NCBI RefSeq assembly: GCF_018919485.1
Contig: NZ_JAHLMU010000001.1
Location: 2,332,685 to 2,396,684 of the forward strand
DNA: 64,000 bases
DNA from: Psychrobacter sp. TAE2020
Lineage (GTDB): Bacteria > Pseudomonadota > Gammaproteobacteria > Pseudomonadales > Moraxellaceae
Direction of reading: 5' to 3'
Shown: piece by piece, positions 1 through 9,972 of the stretch
Layout of the letters: every line of letters starts with the position of its first letter
How positions within the stretch are numbered: the first letter of the stretch is position 1
Position numbers and translations under genes: made by a program
The notes under the pieces: generated by a model
What the model saw: the letters and a program-made list of their open reading frames with translations, nothing else
The model's database searches: none
Told to the model about the DNA's origin: nothing

Positions 1-421
1 TATCCCCCATTGCATCAGTTGCACTGCTCTCGTAAGCATAGGCAAACTCTGCCGGCAAGTTTTGTCCAGAGGGCTGCTGAGTGCTATCAGTTGCAGAAGA
101 GAGCATTGGGCTTTGCTGCGACTTGAGACTATGATTCTGTGAGTTTTCAAACGCTTTTATGCTACCGCGCATCTCTGCCATTTCGCGGTCCATATCGGCT
201 TTGGTCTTGCGGATGTTAGCCAGCTCATCTTGCATCTGTTGTCTAGTCTCTGCTAGGTCAAGTTCGGCTTCTATTTCAGATTGGATAGTAGAGATGGTAC
301 GACGCAGTTTGGCATACCATTTCCCAGCAGTACGGGCAGCTTGTGGTAACTTCTCAGGACCCAAGACAATTAAGGCGATTACGCCAAACAAGAATAATTC
401 AGAAAAGCCGATATCAAACAT
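1..421 (-). CDS. tatB: Sec-independent protein translocase TatB (partial, C-terminus outside window)
   Basis: TatB works with TatC as the receptor for folded twin-arginine substrates at the inner membrane. About 140 residues are visible and no stop codon is reached before the window edge. The N-terminus begins MFDIGFSELFLFGVIALIVL, the TatB membrane helix, followed by the GPEKLP hinge that separates TatB from TatA, then an amphipathic and charged coiled region and a Ser/Gln-rich tail. It lies just downstream of tatA on the same strand, with 58 bp between them, so the two are probably co-transcribed, with tatC expected beyond the edge. The call is firm. Confidence 0.93.
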   Translation of the reverse strand, partial: MFDIGFSELFLFGVIALIVLGPEKLPQAARTAGKWYAKLRRTISTIQSEIEAELDLAETRQQMQDELANIRKTKADMDREMAEMRGSIKAFENSQNHSLKSQQSPMLSSATDSTQQPSGQNLPAEFAYAYESSATDAMGD

Positions 422-479
422 AATGGTTAAACATCACTATCTAAAACAGTTTAAAAATGACAGTGGCAAACTGCTTATG

Positions 480-755
480 TTATACCTTGCGCTGATCATC
501 GACAGGAGCAGAGCTAATTTCGATATCATCAACCTTAGTGCCTAGCGGTCTATTTAAATCGTTATTTGCAGCATGCAAACTAGCATCATGATCAAGCACT
601 CGATGTTTTTCAGCCTCTTCATCTTTCACTGCTTCTTTAAAACCTTTTACCGCACCGCCTAAATCTTTGCCAGCATTTTTAAGCTTAGAAGTACCGAATA
701 TTACTACGACTACTACTAATAGAATTAACCAATGTGTAATGGAAAAACTGCCCAT
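480..755 (-). CDS. tatA: Sec-independent protein translocase TatA
   Basis: TatA oligomerises to form the conduit of the twin-arginine export system. The 91-residue protein has one membrane helix (about residues 7-20), the conserved FG hinge (20-21), and a glycine- and lysine-rich amphipathic helix ([20 protein letters not shown], 21-40), then an acidic polar tail. An AAGGA ribosome binding site sits seven bases before the ATG. It precedes tatB. Upstream lies hisIE on the same strand, but two hairpins between them suggest a separate tat transcript. The pairing of his genes with tat genes is common in gammaproteobacteria. Confidence 0.95.
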   Translation of the reverse strand: MGSFSITHWLILLVVVVVIFGTSKLKNAGKDLGGAVKGFKEAVKDEEAEKHRVLDHDASLHAANNDLNRPLGTKVDDIEISSAPVDDQRKV

Positions 756-865
756 AACGTTGTCCTTATCTCTTGACTAGATCAGTATCTTTATTGTCCA
801 AAGCCATCTATCAGCACGGTTTAAATTTCACAATTAAACGCAATAGCCGTTAACTAAAAATAAAA

Positions 866-919
866 TATTGTCAGCAGACAATACTTTAGGCAATAGCGCT
901 ATATTATAACGCTATTGCC
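866..919 (-). terminator. Double hairpin terminator after hisIE
   Basis: Read on the minus strand, a perfect 10-bp stem (889-898 with 910-919) is followed by a second 7-bp stem TATTGTC/GACAATA (866-872 with 877-883) and then a T-rich run. It sits between the hisIE stop and the tatA start, so it probably separates the two transcripts. Confidence 0.6.
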
Positions 920-994
920 ATGGAAAAGGTAAAAACAACTTTATTTAGCCTAGTCAATTTGTTAGAGCTGTCAATAGCTAGCTGAAACACTAGC

Positions 995-1900
995 TCAAGA
1001 TTGACGAGAGGCTTTTTCATCAATACCTGAAAGACCAAAGCGTCGTCCTAGCTCACTTAACACTACGTCTGACTTGATATTGAACCAAGCCAAAGCTACT
1101 AAAGTATGGAACCAAACGTCAGCTACTTCGTAGATAAGCTCATGCCGTGCGGCATCATATTGGTTTTTATCAGTCAGCGCATTGCTGTTGGCCAAATCTT
1201 TGGCAGCGATGATGCTTTCGATGGCTTCTTCACCTACCTTTTCGAGAATCTTATTTAGCCCGTGTGCATATAAGCTGGCGACATAAGAGCTATCAGCATC
1301 GGCCTTTTTACGCTCGTTGAGCACTTTATCAAGCTGCTGCAGGATTGACTCACTAGTAGTATGGCTAGGCTGATTAGCGTCAGCAGGATTTGCGCTATTT
1401 ACTGTTGAGGTAGAGCTTAGGGCTTTATTAGTGTCTTCTGTCTCAATACTGTGGTCAGCAAGATTTTTTTGTTCAGCGCCATATATGGCAGCAGGGTCTT
1501 TTAAAATGTCATCGACTGCCTGCCATTTGGGGCTTGCTCCAGAAGTATCTAAACGCTGATAAAAGCAGGACTCTCGACCAGTATGGCAAGCGATACCGCC
1601 AACTTGAGTGACGCTGAGCACAATAACATCAGCATCACAATCTAGGCGGATATCGTGAACTTGTTGAGTATGACCGGAGGTCTCGCCTTTATGCCAAAGT
1701 TTGGCACGCGAACGAGAAAAATATACTGCGGTCTGAGTCTGTACCGTCAACTGTAAGGCTTCAGCGTTCATCCAAGCCATCATAAGAATACGGCCTGATT
1801 GTTGATCTTGGGCAATAGCAGGAAGCAAACCGTCGTCATTGAATTTTACGGCAGTAAGCCAAGCAGGTAAGGGCTGGGTAGGGACAGTCATAGTGGTCAT
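995..1900 (-). CDS. hisI: Bifunctional phosphoribosyl-AMP cyclohydrolase / phosphoribosyl-ATP pyrophosphatase HisIE
   Basis: Carries out steps two and three of histidine synthesis: PRATP pyrophosphate hydrolysis (HisE) and PRAMP ring opening (HisI). Residues 1-118 are HisI, with the DCDAD metal site (87-91) and zinc cysteines C88, C105 and C112 in ACHTGRESC. Residues about 184-296 are HisE, with the KVGEEAIE helix (221-228) and the EVADVWFH motif. Between them is an unusually long polar linker, rich in Ser, Thr, Asn and Asp (about 131-183). At 301 residues it is well longer than the roughly 200 of enteric HisIE. It stands beside tatAB; no other his gene is in the window. Confidence 0.93.
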   Translation of the reverse strand: MTTMTVPTQPLPAWLTAVKFNDDGLLPAIAQDQQSGRILMMAWMNAEALQLTVQTQTAVYFSRSRAKLWHKGETSGHTQQVHDIRLDCDADVIVLSVTQVGGIACHTGRESCFYQRLDTSGASPKWQAVDDILKDPAAIYGAEQKNLADHSIETEDTNKALSSTSTVNSANPADANQPSHTTSESILQQLDKVLNERKKADADSSYVASLYAHGLNKILEKVGEEAIESIIAAKDLANSNALTDKNQYDAARHELIYEVADVWFHTLVALAWFNIKSDVVLSELGRRFGLSGIDEKASRQS

Positions 1901-1978
1901 CTTATAGAAATTAACTAAAAAACAAATAGGGTGCTATTTCCATATTGATGATACTGTGAATACACACTGAAAGCGATA

Positions 1979-2422
1979 TTAAATATCAAATAATTGCTGA
2001 TTTAGAGCTTGTTTGATACTGTTATTAATGGTGGTCACTTTGTTAAAACGATAGTCATAATTTACAAAGTGCTGTTGTGCTATTGCTATGGTGGAACCAT
2101 CATACATTCGTGTCACTTTAGTCGTTATATTGCCACCATCACAATCTAATAGCGATACGCCCATTTCAAATAATAGCTCCTCGCGTGCTCGTACTAAGCT
2201 TATAATATTCAATTGCAGGTCATCAACAATCAAACCCTGATAATCGGCATCAATCTCTTTAATACCCTTAGAGTATAAAAACCGTACTCGAGTTTCAGAT
2301 ATCAGAGCAGTCAGCGACTCTAAAGTCAGATGTTGACCAATATCGATCTCCGTATTCCGCACCCGCATGACTGTCTCAAAAACGAATATCTGTTCATCAA
2401 TATCTAAAACTTCATCTATCAT
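1979..2422 (-). CDS. Hotdog-fold acyl-CoA thioesterase-like protein
   Basis: A 147-residue protein that looks like the 4-hydroxybenzoyl-CoA thioesterase type of hotdog fold. The segment beginning RVRNTEIDIGQHLTLESL followed by ISETRVRFLY matches the usual arrangement of a first strand, a D/N..H catalytic-type loop, and a long central helix with an ExR motif. The usual acidic residue and Asn of the active loop are altered, so activity is not certain. I choose the internal ATG because GGGAGAG lies just before it; an in-frame ATG 45 bases upstream (to 2467) is possible. Substrate unknown. It is not clearly in an operon with hisIE. Confidence 0.6.
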   Translation of the reverse strand: MIDEVLDIDEQIFVFETVMRVRNTEIDIGQHLTLESLTALISETRVRFLYSKGIKEIDADYQGLIVDDLQLNIISLVRAREELLFEMGVSLLDCDGGNITTKVTRMYDGSTIAIAQQHFVNYDYRFNKVTTINNSIKQALNQQLFDI

Positions 2423-2611
2423 CGTTCTCTCCCATATGCTAACTGTATAGTCATTCTCATAGCCCAATAAACAAAGATATCGCTATAATCACGGTCAGCT
2501 ATAAATCTTATCAACCATAAACGATCAATAATTACAATAAAAATAAATACTCCCAATGAACTAATTAAAGGTTTTTACTACCGCAAAGTTTATAACTAGT
2601 AGGTATTACTA

Positions 2612-2639
2612 CTATATATTCTTTATAAAGAATATATAG
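2612..2639. repeat. Perfect 28-bp palindrome
   Basis: The left arm CTATATATTCTTTA is matched exactly by its reverse complement with no loop. It has no GC-rich stem and no T-tract, so it is more like a dimeric protein binding site than a terminator. A 19-base segment (2616-2634) recurs at 2811-2829 with two mismatches. Confidence 0.75.
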
Positions 2640-2867
2640 GATATAAGAGTTTACTTAACCATAGCAAAGGCATGGTTGCAATAGTTTTGATGATGAACGG
2701 CAGAATTAGCAGCTTTTTCGTGAGTAATTTATTGATTCCTGAGATTGTACAATAATAAATAGACTTGGATTTAGTGAGCTAATGTTTGATTTATTAAAAA
2801 ACACTAATGAATATTCTTTATAGTGAATAAATAGCCTAGACTTAGCTAATAATCAGTAAACTAGCAG

Positions 2868-2896
2868 TGGCAAAATAGCAATACTTCTGCTAAAAT
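2868..2896 (+). promoter_or_regulatory. Probable promoter of rpmI-rplT
   Basis: An extended -10 element TGCTAAAAT (hexamer at 2891-2896) is followed by a GC-rich AGCGCC discriminator, typical of growth-rate-controlled ribosomal protein promoters. The -35 match at 2868-2873 is weak. Start of transcription would be near 2903, leaving a leader of about 80 nt with a possible AAATAG/CTATTT stem. Confidence 0.45.
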
Positions 2897-2986
2897 AGCG
2901 CCTCCCACCTCGAGGCAAATAGTTGACGTTTATCATTATAGCTATTTGACGACCAGGTTCTAACTAAGACAAAGAGGCAAATCATC

Positions 2987-3184
2987 ATGAAAGTGAAGAT
3001 GAAAACCAAACGTGGCGCCGCCAAACGCTTCAAGAAAACAGCGAACGGTTTTAAGCGCAAGCAAGCATTTAAGAGCCATATTTTGACCAAGAAATCAGCT
3101 AAGCGTATTCGCCAGTTGCGTGGTCTTAAGATGGTGGACAAGTCTGACGAAGCAGCTGTTCGTCGTATGTGCCCATACATCTAA
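2987..3184 (+). CDS. rpmI: 50S ribosomal protein L35
   Basis: Small, very basic protein of the large ribosomal subunit. The 65-residue length and the [15 protein letters not shown] start, the central [16 protein letters not shown] and the RRMCPYI end are diagnostic. A GAGG box precedes the ATG by about nine bases. rplT follows 91 bp downstream, as in nearly all bacteria. The usual upstream partner infC is missing here, so L35 and L20 have their own promoter region. In other species L20 represses this operon through the leader; whether that holds here cannot be told from the sequence. Confidence 0.98.
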   Translation: MKVKMKTKRGAAKRFKKTANGFKRKQAFKSHILTKKSAKRIRQLRGLKMVDKSDEAAVRRMCPYI

Positions 3185-3275
3185 TTGACTTTGCAATCTG
3201 ACAACAATGGCTATTTTGATAGCAAGCATTGTTGTTTAATTTGACTAATACCGCTAAAAATTCTTGGAGTAAATT

Positions 3276-3632
3276 ATGGCCCGTGTAAAACGTGGTGTAC
3301 AGGCGAATCGCCGTCACAAAAAAATCTTAAAACGTGCAAAAGGTTACTATGGTGCTCGTTCACGTGTTTATCGTGTAGCAGTACAGGCAGTAACTAAAGC
3401 CGGTCAATATGCCTATCGTGACCGTCGCAACAAAAAGCGTACTTTCCGTCGCCTTTGGATTGCTCGTATCAATGCTGGTGCACGCTTAAACGGTTTGAGC
3501 TATAGCCGCTTTATCAATGGCATGAAAAAAGCTAACATCGCAATCGATCGTCGCGTACTTGCTGACATCGCTATGCATGATGCTGCTACTTTCACTGCTT
3601 TGGTCGAAAAAGCAAAAGCGGAACTGGCCTAA
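3276..3632 (+). CDS. rplT: 50S ribosomal protein L20
   Basis: Binds 23S rRNA early in large-subunit assembly, and in enteric bacteria is the translational repressor of its own operon. The 118-residue protein starts [19 protein letters not shown] and contains the conserved [11 protein letters not shown] and [14 protein letters not shown] segments. GGAG stands seven bases before the ATG. A strong hairpin with a T-tract (3713-3740) follows the gene, before pheS, so part of the transcription may end or be attenuated there. Confidence 0.98.
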   Translation: MARVKRGVQANRRHKKILKRAKGYYGARSRVYRVAVQAVTKAGQYAYRDRRNKKRTFRRLWIARINAGARLNGLSYSRFINGMKKANIAIDRRVLADIAMHDAATFTALVEKAKAELA

Positions 3633-3712
3633 ATATTAATGGCCCTATCAGTATCTGAGTTAGATATTTATATGGGCAGTGTTAATATTGATTAATAGTA
3701 CGATATTAATGA

Positions 3713-3740
3713 AAGCTACCGCTAGTCGGTAGCTTTTTTT
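3713..3740 (+). terminator. Rho-independent terminator or attenuator between rplT and pheS
   Basis: A 9-bp stem AAGCTACCG (3713-3721) pairs with CGGTAGCTT (3727-3735) around a 5-base loop, and continues into a run of seven T. In enteric bacteria pheST is controlled by attenuation, but I see no Phe-rich leader peptide here. Confidence 0.85.
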
Positions 3741-3853
3741 ATGCGTTTGCTGCTCAGGTAGGTTATATTGCTAAGCTATTAATGGTTCATATAGATGTTA
3801 AGTTTGTTACTATAAATGCTAAGCAGCATAAAGCCTGCTACACCGATTAGTGA

Positions 3854-4960
<1,107 letters not shown>

Positions 4961-5069
4961 ACAGTGGCTTTGTAGAGTAGGCTAACGACCCTAGCAACTA
5001 TGCGTTAGGGGAATACAAGCCGTATCAATACGCCGTTTTTTTATTTTGAAATTTTGATCTGAGATATCT

Positions 5070-7484
5070 ATGAAAATTAGCGAACAGTGGTTACGTCAAT
5101 GGGTAAACCCTACTAATACTAGCGAGCAATTGGCCGAACAACTCACTATGGCAGGACTGGAGATCGATGATCGTTATGCGGTCGCACGTCCATTTAATGG
5201 CGTAGTGGTTGGCGAAGTCATCAGTGTCGAGCCCCATCCTGATGCCGATAAGCTAAGAGTAACGCAAGTTAATATTGGTGCTAAAGAAACCTTACAAATC
5301 GTTTGCGGTGCTCCTAATGTCCGTGTCGGTATGAAAGTCCCTGTGGCAACGGTCGGTGCTGTGCTTCCTGGCGATGGCGGTAAAGATAAACCTGGCTTTC
5401 ATATCAAAGCCAGCGAACTACGTGGTGTAGCTTCCAACGGTATGCTATGCGGCGCCTCTGAGATTGACTTGACCGACGATGTCGACGGTTTACTGGAACT
5501 CGCAGAAGATGCGCCTATCGGTACAGATATCCGCGATTATCTAGGGTTAGATCATCAGATATTCGACATCTCTATTACCCCCAATCGCGGTGACTGCTTT
5601 AGTGTGCGTGGTATAGCTCGTGAAATTGGTGTTATCAATGGCTTGACAGTGCAGACCCCAGTAGTCAATCCGCCAGAGCTAGCTAGTGATAGCCAAACTA
5701 CCCCTGAAGTGACGATTACTGCCCCTGCAGCTTGTCCTCGCTACTTAGTCCAGTCTATTAGTAGTATTGATCGTAGTGCTCAAACACCCAAATGGATGAC
5801 TGATGCTTTAGTTCAGTCCGGTTTACGCTCGCACAATTTCTTAGTTGACGTCACTAACTATGTATTGATGGAGCTAGGTCAGCCTCTACATGCCTTTGAT
5901 GCAGACACTATTGTTGGCAGTATAGTAGTACGTTTAGCTGAGCCTAAAGAGAGCCTTACTTTGCTCAATGAGCAAACTATAAGCTTAACTGGTGATGAGT
6001 TGGTTATTGCTGATGACAACGGTATCTTAGCTCTGGCTGGTATCATGGGTGGCAAGCGCAGTAGTGTCACGGATGCTACTACTAATATCGTTCTTGAGAG
6101 TGCTTTTTTTAATCCGCTAGCTATCGCTGCTCGTGCGCGCCGCTTCGGTCTGCATACTGATGCTTCACAACGTTTTGAGCGTGGAGTAGACTTTGAGTTG
6201 CCAGTATTAGCATTAGCGCGTGCTGTTGATTTGATCACTAGTATTACTAATGGTGAGGCAGGACCAATCATTACCGTTGAGCAGCAAGATCAGCTACCTG
6301 CTCGTAGCGCTATCATTTTACCTATTGCTAAAGTAAAAGATGTCCTCGGTATCGAAATTGCAGTAGATACTATGGTGCGTATTTTGACCCAGCTAGGGCT
6401 GGTAATAGAGCAACAGCCTGATGTGCTTATCTGTACACCGCCATCATATCGCTTTGATATGGTTATTAGAGAAGATCTGATCGAAGAAATAGCGCGCATT
6501 TATGGCTATGATAATATTCCTAGCGTTTTGCCGCATCTACAAGTCAGTATGAACTATGATGACACTGCGGACTTGACTCACGAAATGAAACTGGCTTTGG
6601 TTGATATCGGCTATATGGAAGCCATTAGCTTTAGCTTTAGTGATGCTAAGTTAGAGGCCTTAATTAATGATGAAGCACTAGGTGAGGTACTAGCATTAGC
6701 TAACCCTATATCTAACGATCTAGCGGTTATGCGTCGTACGCTATTGTCGAGCTTATTGCCTTGTGTCCAATACAACCTCAATCGTCAACAAGCGCGTATT
6801 CGTTTTTTTGAGACCGGCTTAAGCTTCGTTGGTGAAAACGTGGGTGCCTTAGTACAGACCCCTAGTATCGCCTTAATCGCTGTCGGTAATCTATGGGATG
6901 AACAAGCTTATCAAAATCGTGCGCTGGACTTCTATGATCTTAAACACGATGTCGAGCAACTATTACCTGCGCAGCTTGAGGCAGGACGTATCCGTTACGA
7001 GCGTAGTGATTTGGACTTTCTGCATCCAGGACAAAGCGCTAAACTGTATATAGATGAGCATTATATCGGTTGGCTTGGACAGCTACATCCTAACACTGCA
7101 AAACAGCTTGATCTACCAGCTACTTGGGTTGCGCAGTTGGCTTTAGCACCATTATTGACACTCGCACGCGAACAACAACTGATAGCCACTCCAAGTAAAT
7201 TTCCACAAGTGCGCCGCGATATTGCTATCCTTGTTGACAGCGATATCAGTGTACAAACGCTACAAGCAACTATCCGTAATGCCGCTGGGCCATTATTGAC
7301 CGATTTATGGCTGTTTGATGTCTATCAAGGCGACAAAGTACCAGCGGGCCAGCGTTCTCTAGCTTTTGCTTTGACTTGGCAGGATTATAGCCAAACCTTA
7401 GCTGATGAAGTGGTTAAAACCGCTACTGATAAAGTAGTTAATGCTCTAACAGAGCAGCATAAAGCCCAACTACGTGATAGCTAA
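5070..7484 (+). CDS. pheT: Phenylalanine-tRNA ligase beta subunit
   Basis: Partner of PheS, providing tRNA recognition and editing of mischarged Tyr-tRNA-Phe. At 804 residues it is full length. It has the tRNA-binding EMAP-II-like domain near residues 40-150 (PHPDADKLRVTQVNIG, VCGAPNVR), the B3/B4 editing domain with NYVLMELGQPLHAFD (about 255-275), the B5 domain, and the C-terminal ferredoxin-fold anticodon-binding domain (FPQVRRDIAILVD). The next gene, ihfA, is the classical downstream neighbour. Confidence 0.98.
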   Translation: MKISEQWLRQWVNPTNTSEQLAEQLTMAGLEIDDRYAVARPFNGVVVGEVISVEPHPDADKLRVTQVNIGAKETLQIVCGAPNVRVGMKVPVATVGAVLPGDGGKDKPGFHIKASELRGVASNGMLCGASEIDLTDDVDGLLELAEDAPIGTDIRDYLGLDHQIFDISITPNRGDCFSVRGIAREIGVINGLTVQTPVVNPPELASDSQTTPEVTITAPAACPRYLVQSISSIDRSAQTPKWMTDALVQSGLRSHNFLVDVTNYVLMELGQPLHAFDADTIVGSIVVRLAEPKESLTLLNEQTISLTGDELVIADDNGILALAGIMGGKRSSVTDATTNIVLESAFFNPLAIAARARRFGLHTDASQRFERGVDFELPVLALARAVDLITSITNGEAGPIITVEQQDQLPARSAIILPIAKVKDVLGIEIAVDTMVRILTQLGLVIEQQPDVLICTPPSYRFDMVIREDLIEEIARIYGYDNIPSVLPHLQVSMNYDDTADLTHEMKLALVDIGYMEAISFSFSDAKLEALINDEALGEVLALANPISNDLAVMRRTLLSSLLPCVQYNLNRQQARIRFFETGLSFVGENVGALVQTPSIALIAVGNLWDEQAYQNRALDFYDLKHDVEQLLPAQLEAGRIRYERSDLDFLHPGQSAKLYIDEHYIGWLGQLHPNTAKQLDLPATWVAQLALAPLLTLAREQQLIATPSKFPQVRRDIAILVDSDISVQTLQATIRNAAGPLLTDLWLFDVYQGDKVPAGQRSLAFALTWQDYSQTLADEVVKTATDKVVNALTEQHKAQLRDS

Positions 7485-7512
7485 TAGTAAATAATAGCGT
7501 TACTTTCTAATT

Positions 7513-7543
7513 TCTCAAACTCTGTTCCTTACAGGGTTTGAGA
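7513..7543 (+). terminator. Hairpin after pheT
   Basis: An 8-bp stem TCTCAAAC/GTTTGAGA encloses a loop with a further partial stem. There is no clear T-tract, so it may be a processing or weak termination site rather than a full terminator. Confidence 0.35.
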
Positions 7544-7710
7544 GATTGAATTAGTCGTTAACAGTGTTAACTAGTTATTAATAAAAGGTTTTATTACAGA
7601 CTCTATTAAAATTTCGGCAGAAATCATTTATAATAGCTAATATTATTTGTCATAGTTATCCATAACATTACCAAAAGACACTAGCCACGATATAGCAAAG
7701 GAGCACCATA

Positions 7711-8010
7711 GTGAGCACTTTAACTAAGTCTGATATGATCGAGCATCTAATGACTCGCCTCGATTTAACTCGTCAAGAAGGGCGCTGTTTAGTAGAGAAT
7801 TTCTTTGATGAGCTATCAGAGAGTTTGATCGAAGGGAAAGAAGTAAAACTTTCAGGCTTTGGTAATTTTGAGCTTAAAGACAAAAATAGTCGTCCAGGTC
7901 GCAATCCAAAGACTGGTGAAGCAGTAGCAGTCTCTGCTCGTAGAGTAGTCACTTTTAAGACGGGTCAAAAGTTTCGTCAAAAGGTTGATGAGCGCTTATT
8001 CGATGTATAA
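7711..8010 (+). CDS. ihfA: Integration host factor subunit alpha
   Basis: DNA-bending subunit of the IHF heterodimer, used in transcription, replication and recombination. The 99-residue protein has the HU/IHF fold with the signature [21 protein letters not shown], in which the prolines intercalate into the minor groove, and the IHF-alpha N-terminus [10 protein letters not shown]. The start codon is GTG, supported by a strong AAGGAG seven bases upstream. A TATAAT at 7629-7634 may be its own -10. A very strong terminator follows. Confidence 0.97.
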   Translation: MSTLTKSDMIEHLMTRLDLTRQEGRCLVENFFDELSESLIEGKEVKLSGFGNFELKDKNSRPGRNPKTGEAVAVSARRVVTFKTGQKFRQKVDERLFDV

Positions 8011-8098
8011 TAGTTAGAAATGTTAGCTATAACTGCTAAGTAGACCATAACTACTCAGTACAGTAAGCAAATTAGTACAGCAAGCAAATCTACTGTAG

Positions 8099-8154
8099 AT
8101 AAAGCGGCAAACTAAGCGACATATTAATGTTTCTTAGTTTGCCGCTTTATTTTT
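8099..8154 (+). terminator. Strong rho-independent terminator after ihfA
   Basis: A perfect 18-bp stem (8099-8116 with 8133-8150) with a 16-base loop ends in TTTTT. It closes the rpmI-to-ihfA cluster. Confidence 0.92.
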
Positions 8155-8546
8155 GCCACTCTCAATACTATTTAGTATTACTACTACTTGGTAGATTTAA
8201 TACTATTAAAACTGACTAATACAAATAGCGTTCTACCTTGCTCGCAAAACTTTATGACGCCATTGAGATAGGGCTATAGAGAAACTTTTAGTTGTAGACA
8301 AACCGCTCATTGAGTTTATTATCTGGCTATGGAATTATATATTGGTATTAACCTCAGATAGGCTATGCAATAATATAGAAAGTTCGATAATCAGTTACTC
8401 TCTACTATAAGTAAGAAATATAAGTAAGGTTTCACTACTACTTATAAAGTTAGGGATAAAAGGCTTTACTGCTTAGATCACAAAATTATTCGGTTAGCAT
8501 GATTTTGCTAAAATACTAGTCTGAATATCTGCGTTGGATTAAAAAA
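8155..8546. other. Intergenic region before the BLUF cluster
   Basis: About 390 bp without a gene. The only signal I can point to is an extended -10 TGCTAAAAT (hexamer 8509-8514), which would start transcription about 25 bases before the following ATG. Confidence 0.5.
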
Positions 8547-9278
8547 ATGAATAGTAATGATGTGTATCAAAAAAGCAATTTAGGTCGAGAAGAAATCAGA
8601 AATCAAACTTTGGGCGTATTGCCAAGAGAGGCTAGAACGCTACTAATTACTATCGATGGTAAAAAGACTTATCAAAATTATCTGGACTCGCTTAATGATA
8701 ATGATATGTTTGCTGAATTTGGAGGTATAACACCACTATTTGAATTACTTGTGGATTTTCAATGTATTGAGCTTAGCCCGCAGAGTAAGGCTAACGCTGC
8801 ACAACCGCTCAGCAGGGTTATTAACCAACCGCAATCTACCACATTTACACAGCCAGACGTTCTTTTTACTACCACATCTGAAGTAAATACAGTGCTTAAT
8901 GATCAACAGACAAGTGTTGATCATTATCAGACTAGTCGATCTTCAGTCATAGCTTCTGACACAGTGGCAACTCAAGTGCATAATGAAGCTGAGTTTGCGG
9001 CTGAGTTCAATAATATTGCAAACCATAAGCCTGCTTTTATAGGGCTTTTTGCTAACAGTAAAGCTCCTGAAGTTAGCTATGAAACCATAAAGTCAGATCT
9101 GGCAACTTATATAGAAAAAAACGTGCCCGCTCAGGATGCTTGGGGTTATCTATTAAGTCTAGAGCAATGTGAAAACGATTCGCAGTTATTGGCTCTAGTG
9201 CAACGAATTCGGCAGGCTATTAGTGGCAACAATATGGCGTGGAATATGGATAAGTATATCCAAGCGCTGAAGAAATAA
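8547..9278 (+). CDS. Uncharacterised protein preceding the BLUF genes
   Basis: I do not recognise this 243-residue protein. Residues about 20-75 (LPREARTLLITIDGKKT, then GGITPLFELLVDFQCIEL) look like the small winged-helix-like module that heads several proteobacterial regulatory proteins, where a 'REAR.LL..IDG..T' helix is followed by a 'L..L...GLIE' helix. The middle (80-165) is low complexity, rich in Ser, Thr, Gln and Asn. The C-terminal 60 residues are helical and end in a basic helix. No signal peptide or membrane segment. It is 104 bp before the first BLUF gene on the same strand, so a shared transcript and function are possible but unproven. Confidence 0.55.
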   Translation: MNSNDVYQKSNLGREEIRNQTLGVLPREARTLLITIDGKKTYQNYLDSLNDNDMFAEFGGITPLFELLVDFQCIELSPQSKANAAQPLSRVINQPQSTTFTQPDVLFTTTSEVNTVLNDQQTSVDHYQTSRSSVIASDTVATQVHNEAEFAAEFNNIANHKPAFIGLFANSKAPEVSYETIKSDLATYIEKNVPAQDAWGYLLSLEQCENDSQLLALVQRIRQAISGNNMAWNMDKYIQALKK

Positions 9279-9326
9279 GTCTTAGAGTCTTTGTCGCTGG
9301 TCGTACTATAGTGATAGTTAGTATTC

Positions 9327-9374
9327 TTATATCAGTCCTTATATCAACTCTTATTTCAGTTCTTACTTGACCGG
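9327..9374 (+). repeat. Degenerate 12-bp tandem repeat upstream of first BLUF gene
   Basis: Four consecutive 12-base units begin at 9327, 9339, 9351 and 9363. They share the pattern TTATnTCAnnnC, with the last the most diverged and running into the ribosome binding site of the next gene. Confidence 0.5.
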
Positions 9375-9382
9375 AGCCCGTT

Positions 9383-9910
9383 ATGGCAATAGCTGAACAT
9401 TCAGAAAGTAGTCATGCAAAAATGATGAATGGCGAGCATATCATGGTGCGCTTAACTTATATTAGTCGTTATAATAGCTACAATCTAAAGGGTGAAGTGT
9501 CTCGTATTCTTGCGCAAGCGCAACAGAATAATAGTTATAATGGCATTACTGGCGCTTTGATTTTTAATCATAATTACTTTCTTCAAAGTATTGAAGGCTC
9601 TAGACCTGTTATAAATGATCTGTTAAGAAAATTGGTCAAAGATGAGCGGCATTTTTCGTTACAAGTTATTGAGTGTAGCGAGATTGAACAACGTCGATGG
9701 GATAAATGGTCGATGAAATATCTGATTCCTAGTACAGATAATAAAGAGCATTCGCTTAAATTTTCAGCAGGTACTGAGTTCAATCCTTATTTAATGAGTA
9801 CTAATCAAATTATGATGTTGATTGACGCTCTGTCGAAACAACAACAGCAACAAGAACAACAACAGAAACAAGCAATAGAAAAGAAAAAGTCTTGGTTTGT
9901 CAGGAGTTAG
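9383..9910 (+). CDS. BLUF-domain blue-light sensor, paralogue 1
   Basis: BLUF domains bind FAD and sense blue light through a Tyr-Gln-flavin hydrogen-bond switch. In this 175-residue protein the domain covers about residues 21-115. The key residues are all present and in exactly the spacing of AppA: Y26, N50, Q68, W109 and M111. Typical motifs LTYISR, NGITGALIF, FLQSIEG and DERH are seen. The C-terminus is short, Gln-rich (about 150-165) and then basic, with no enzymatic output domain, so it must act by protein contact. GGAG lies before the ATG. A second ATG at codon 21 would give a domain-only form. Confidence 0.93.
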   Translation: MAIAEHSESSHAKMMNGEHIMVRLTYISRYNSYNLKGEVSRILAQAQQNNSYNGITGALIFNHNYFLQSIEGSRPVINDLLRKLVKDERHFSLQVIECSEIEQRRWDKWSMKYLIPSTDNKEHSLKFSAGTEFNPYLMSTNQIMMLIDALSKQQQQQEQQQKQAIEKKKSWFVRS

Positions 9911-9972
9911 TTGGTTCTTAGTAGGGTAGTTAGCACCTCTATATTAAATATTATTTATATAAGAGATAACCG

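Larger units (their letters stand above)
2423..2986. other. AT-rich intergenic region upstream of rpmI with inverted repeats
   Basis: No gene is seen here. The region is very AT-rich, contains a 28-bp perfect palindrome and a second imperfect copy about 195 bp downstream, and ends with the probable rpmI promoter. The infC gene, which precedes rpmI in most proteobacteria, is absent. Confidence 0.7.

Noticed and set aside
159..545. 128-codon plus-strand open frame over tatB-tatA
   Set aside because: It is antisense to tatB and tatA, which are well supported.
2890..3180. 96-codon minus-strand open frame across rpmI
   Set aside because: It is antisense to the certain L35 gene and carries no family likeness.
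3713..3740. Phe attenuator with leader peptide before pheS
   Set aside because: The hairpin is real, but no short reading frame with several Phe codons is seen before it.
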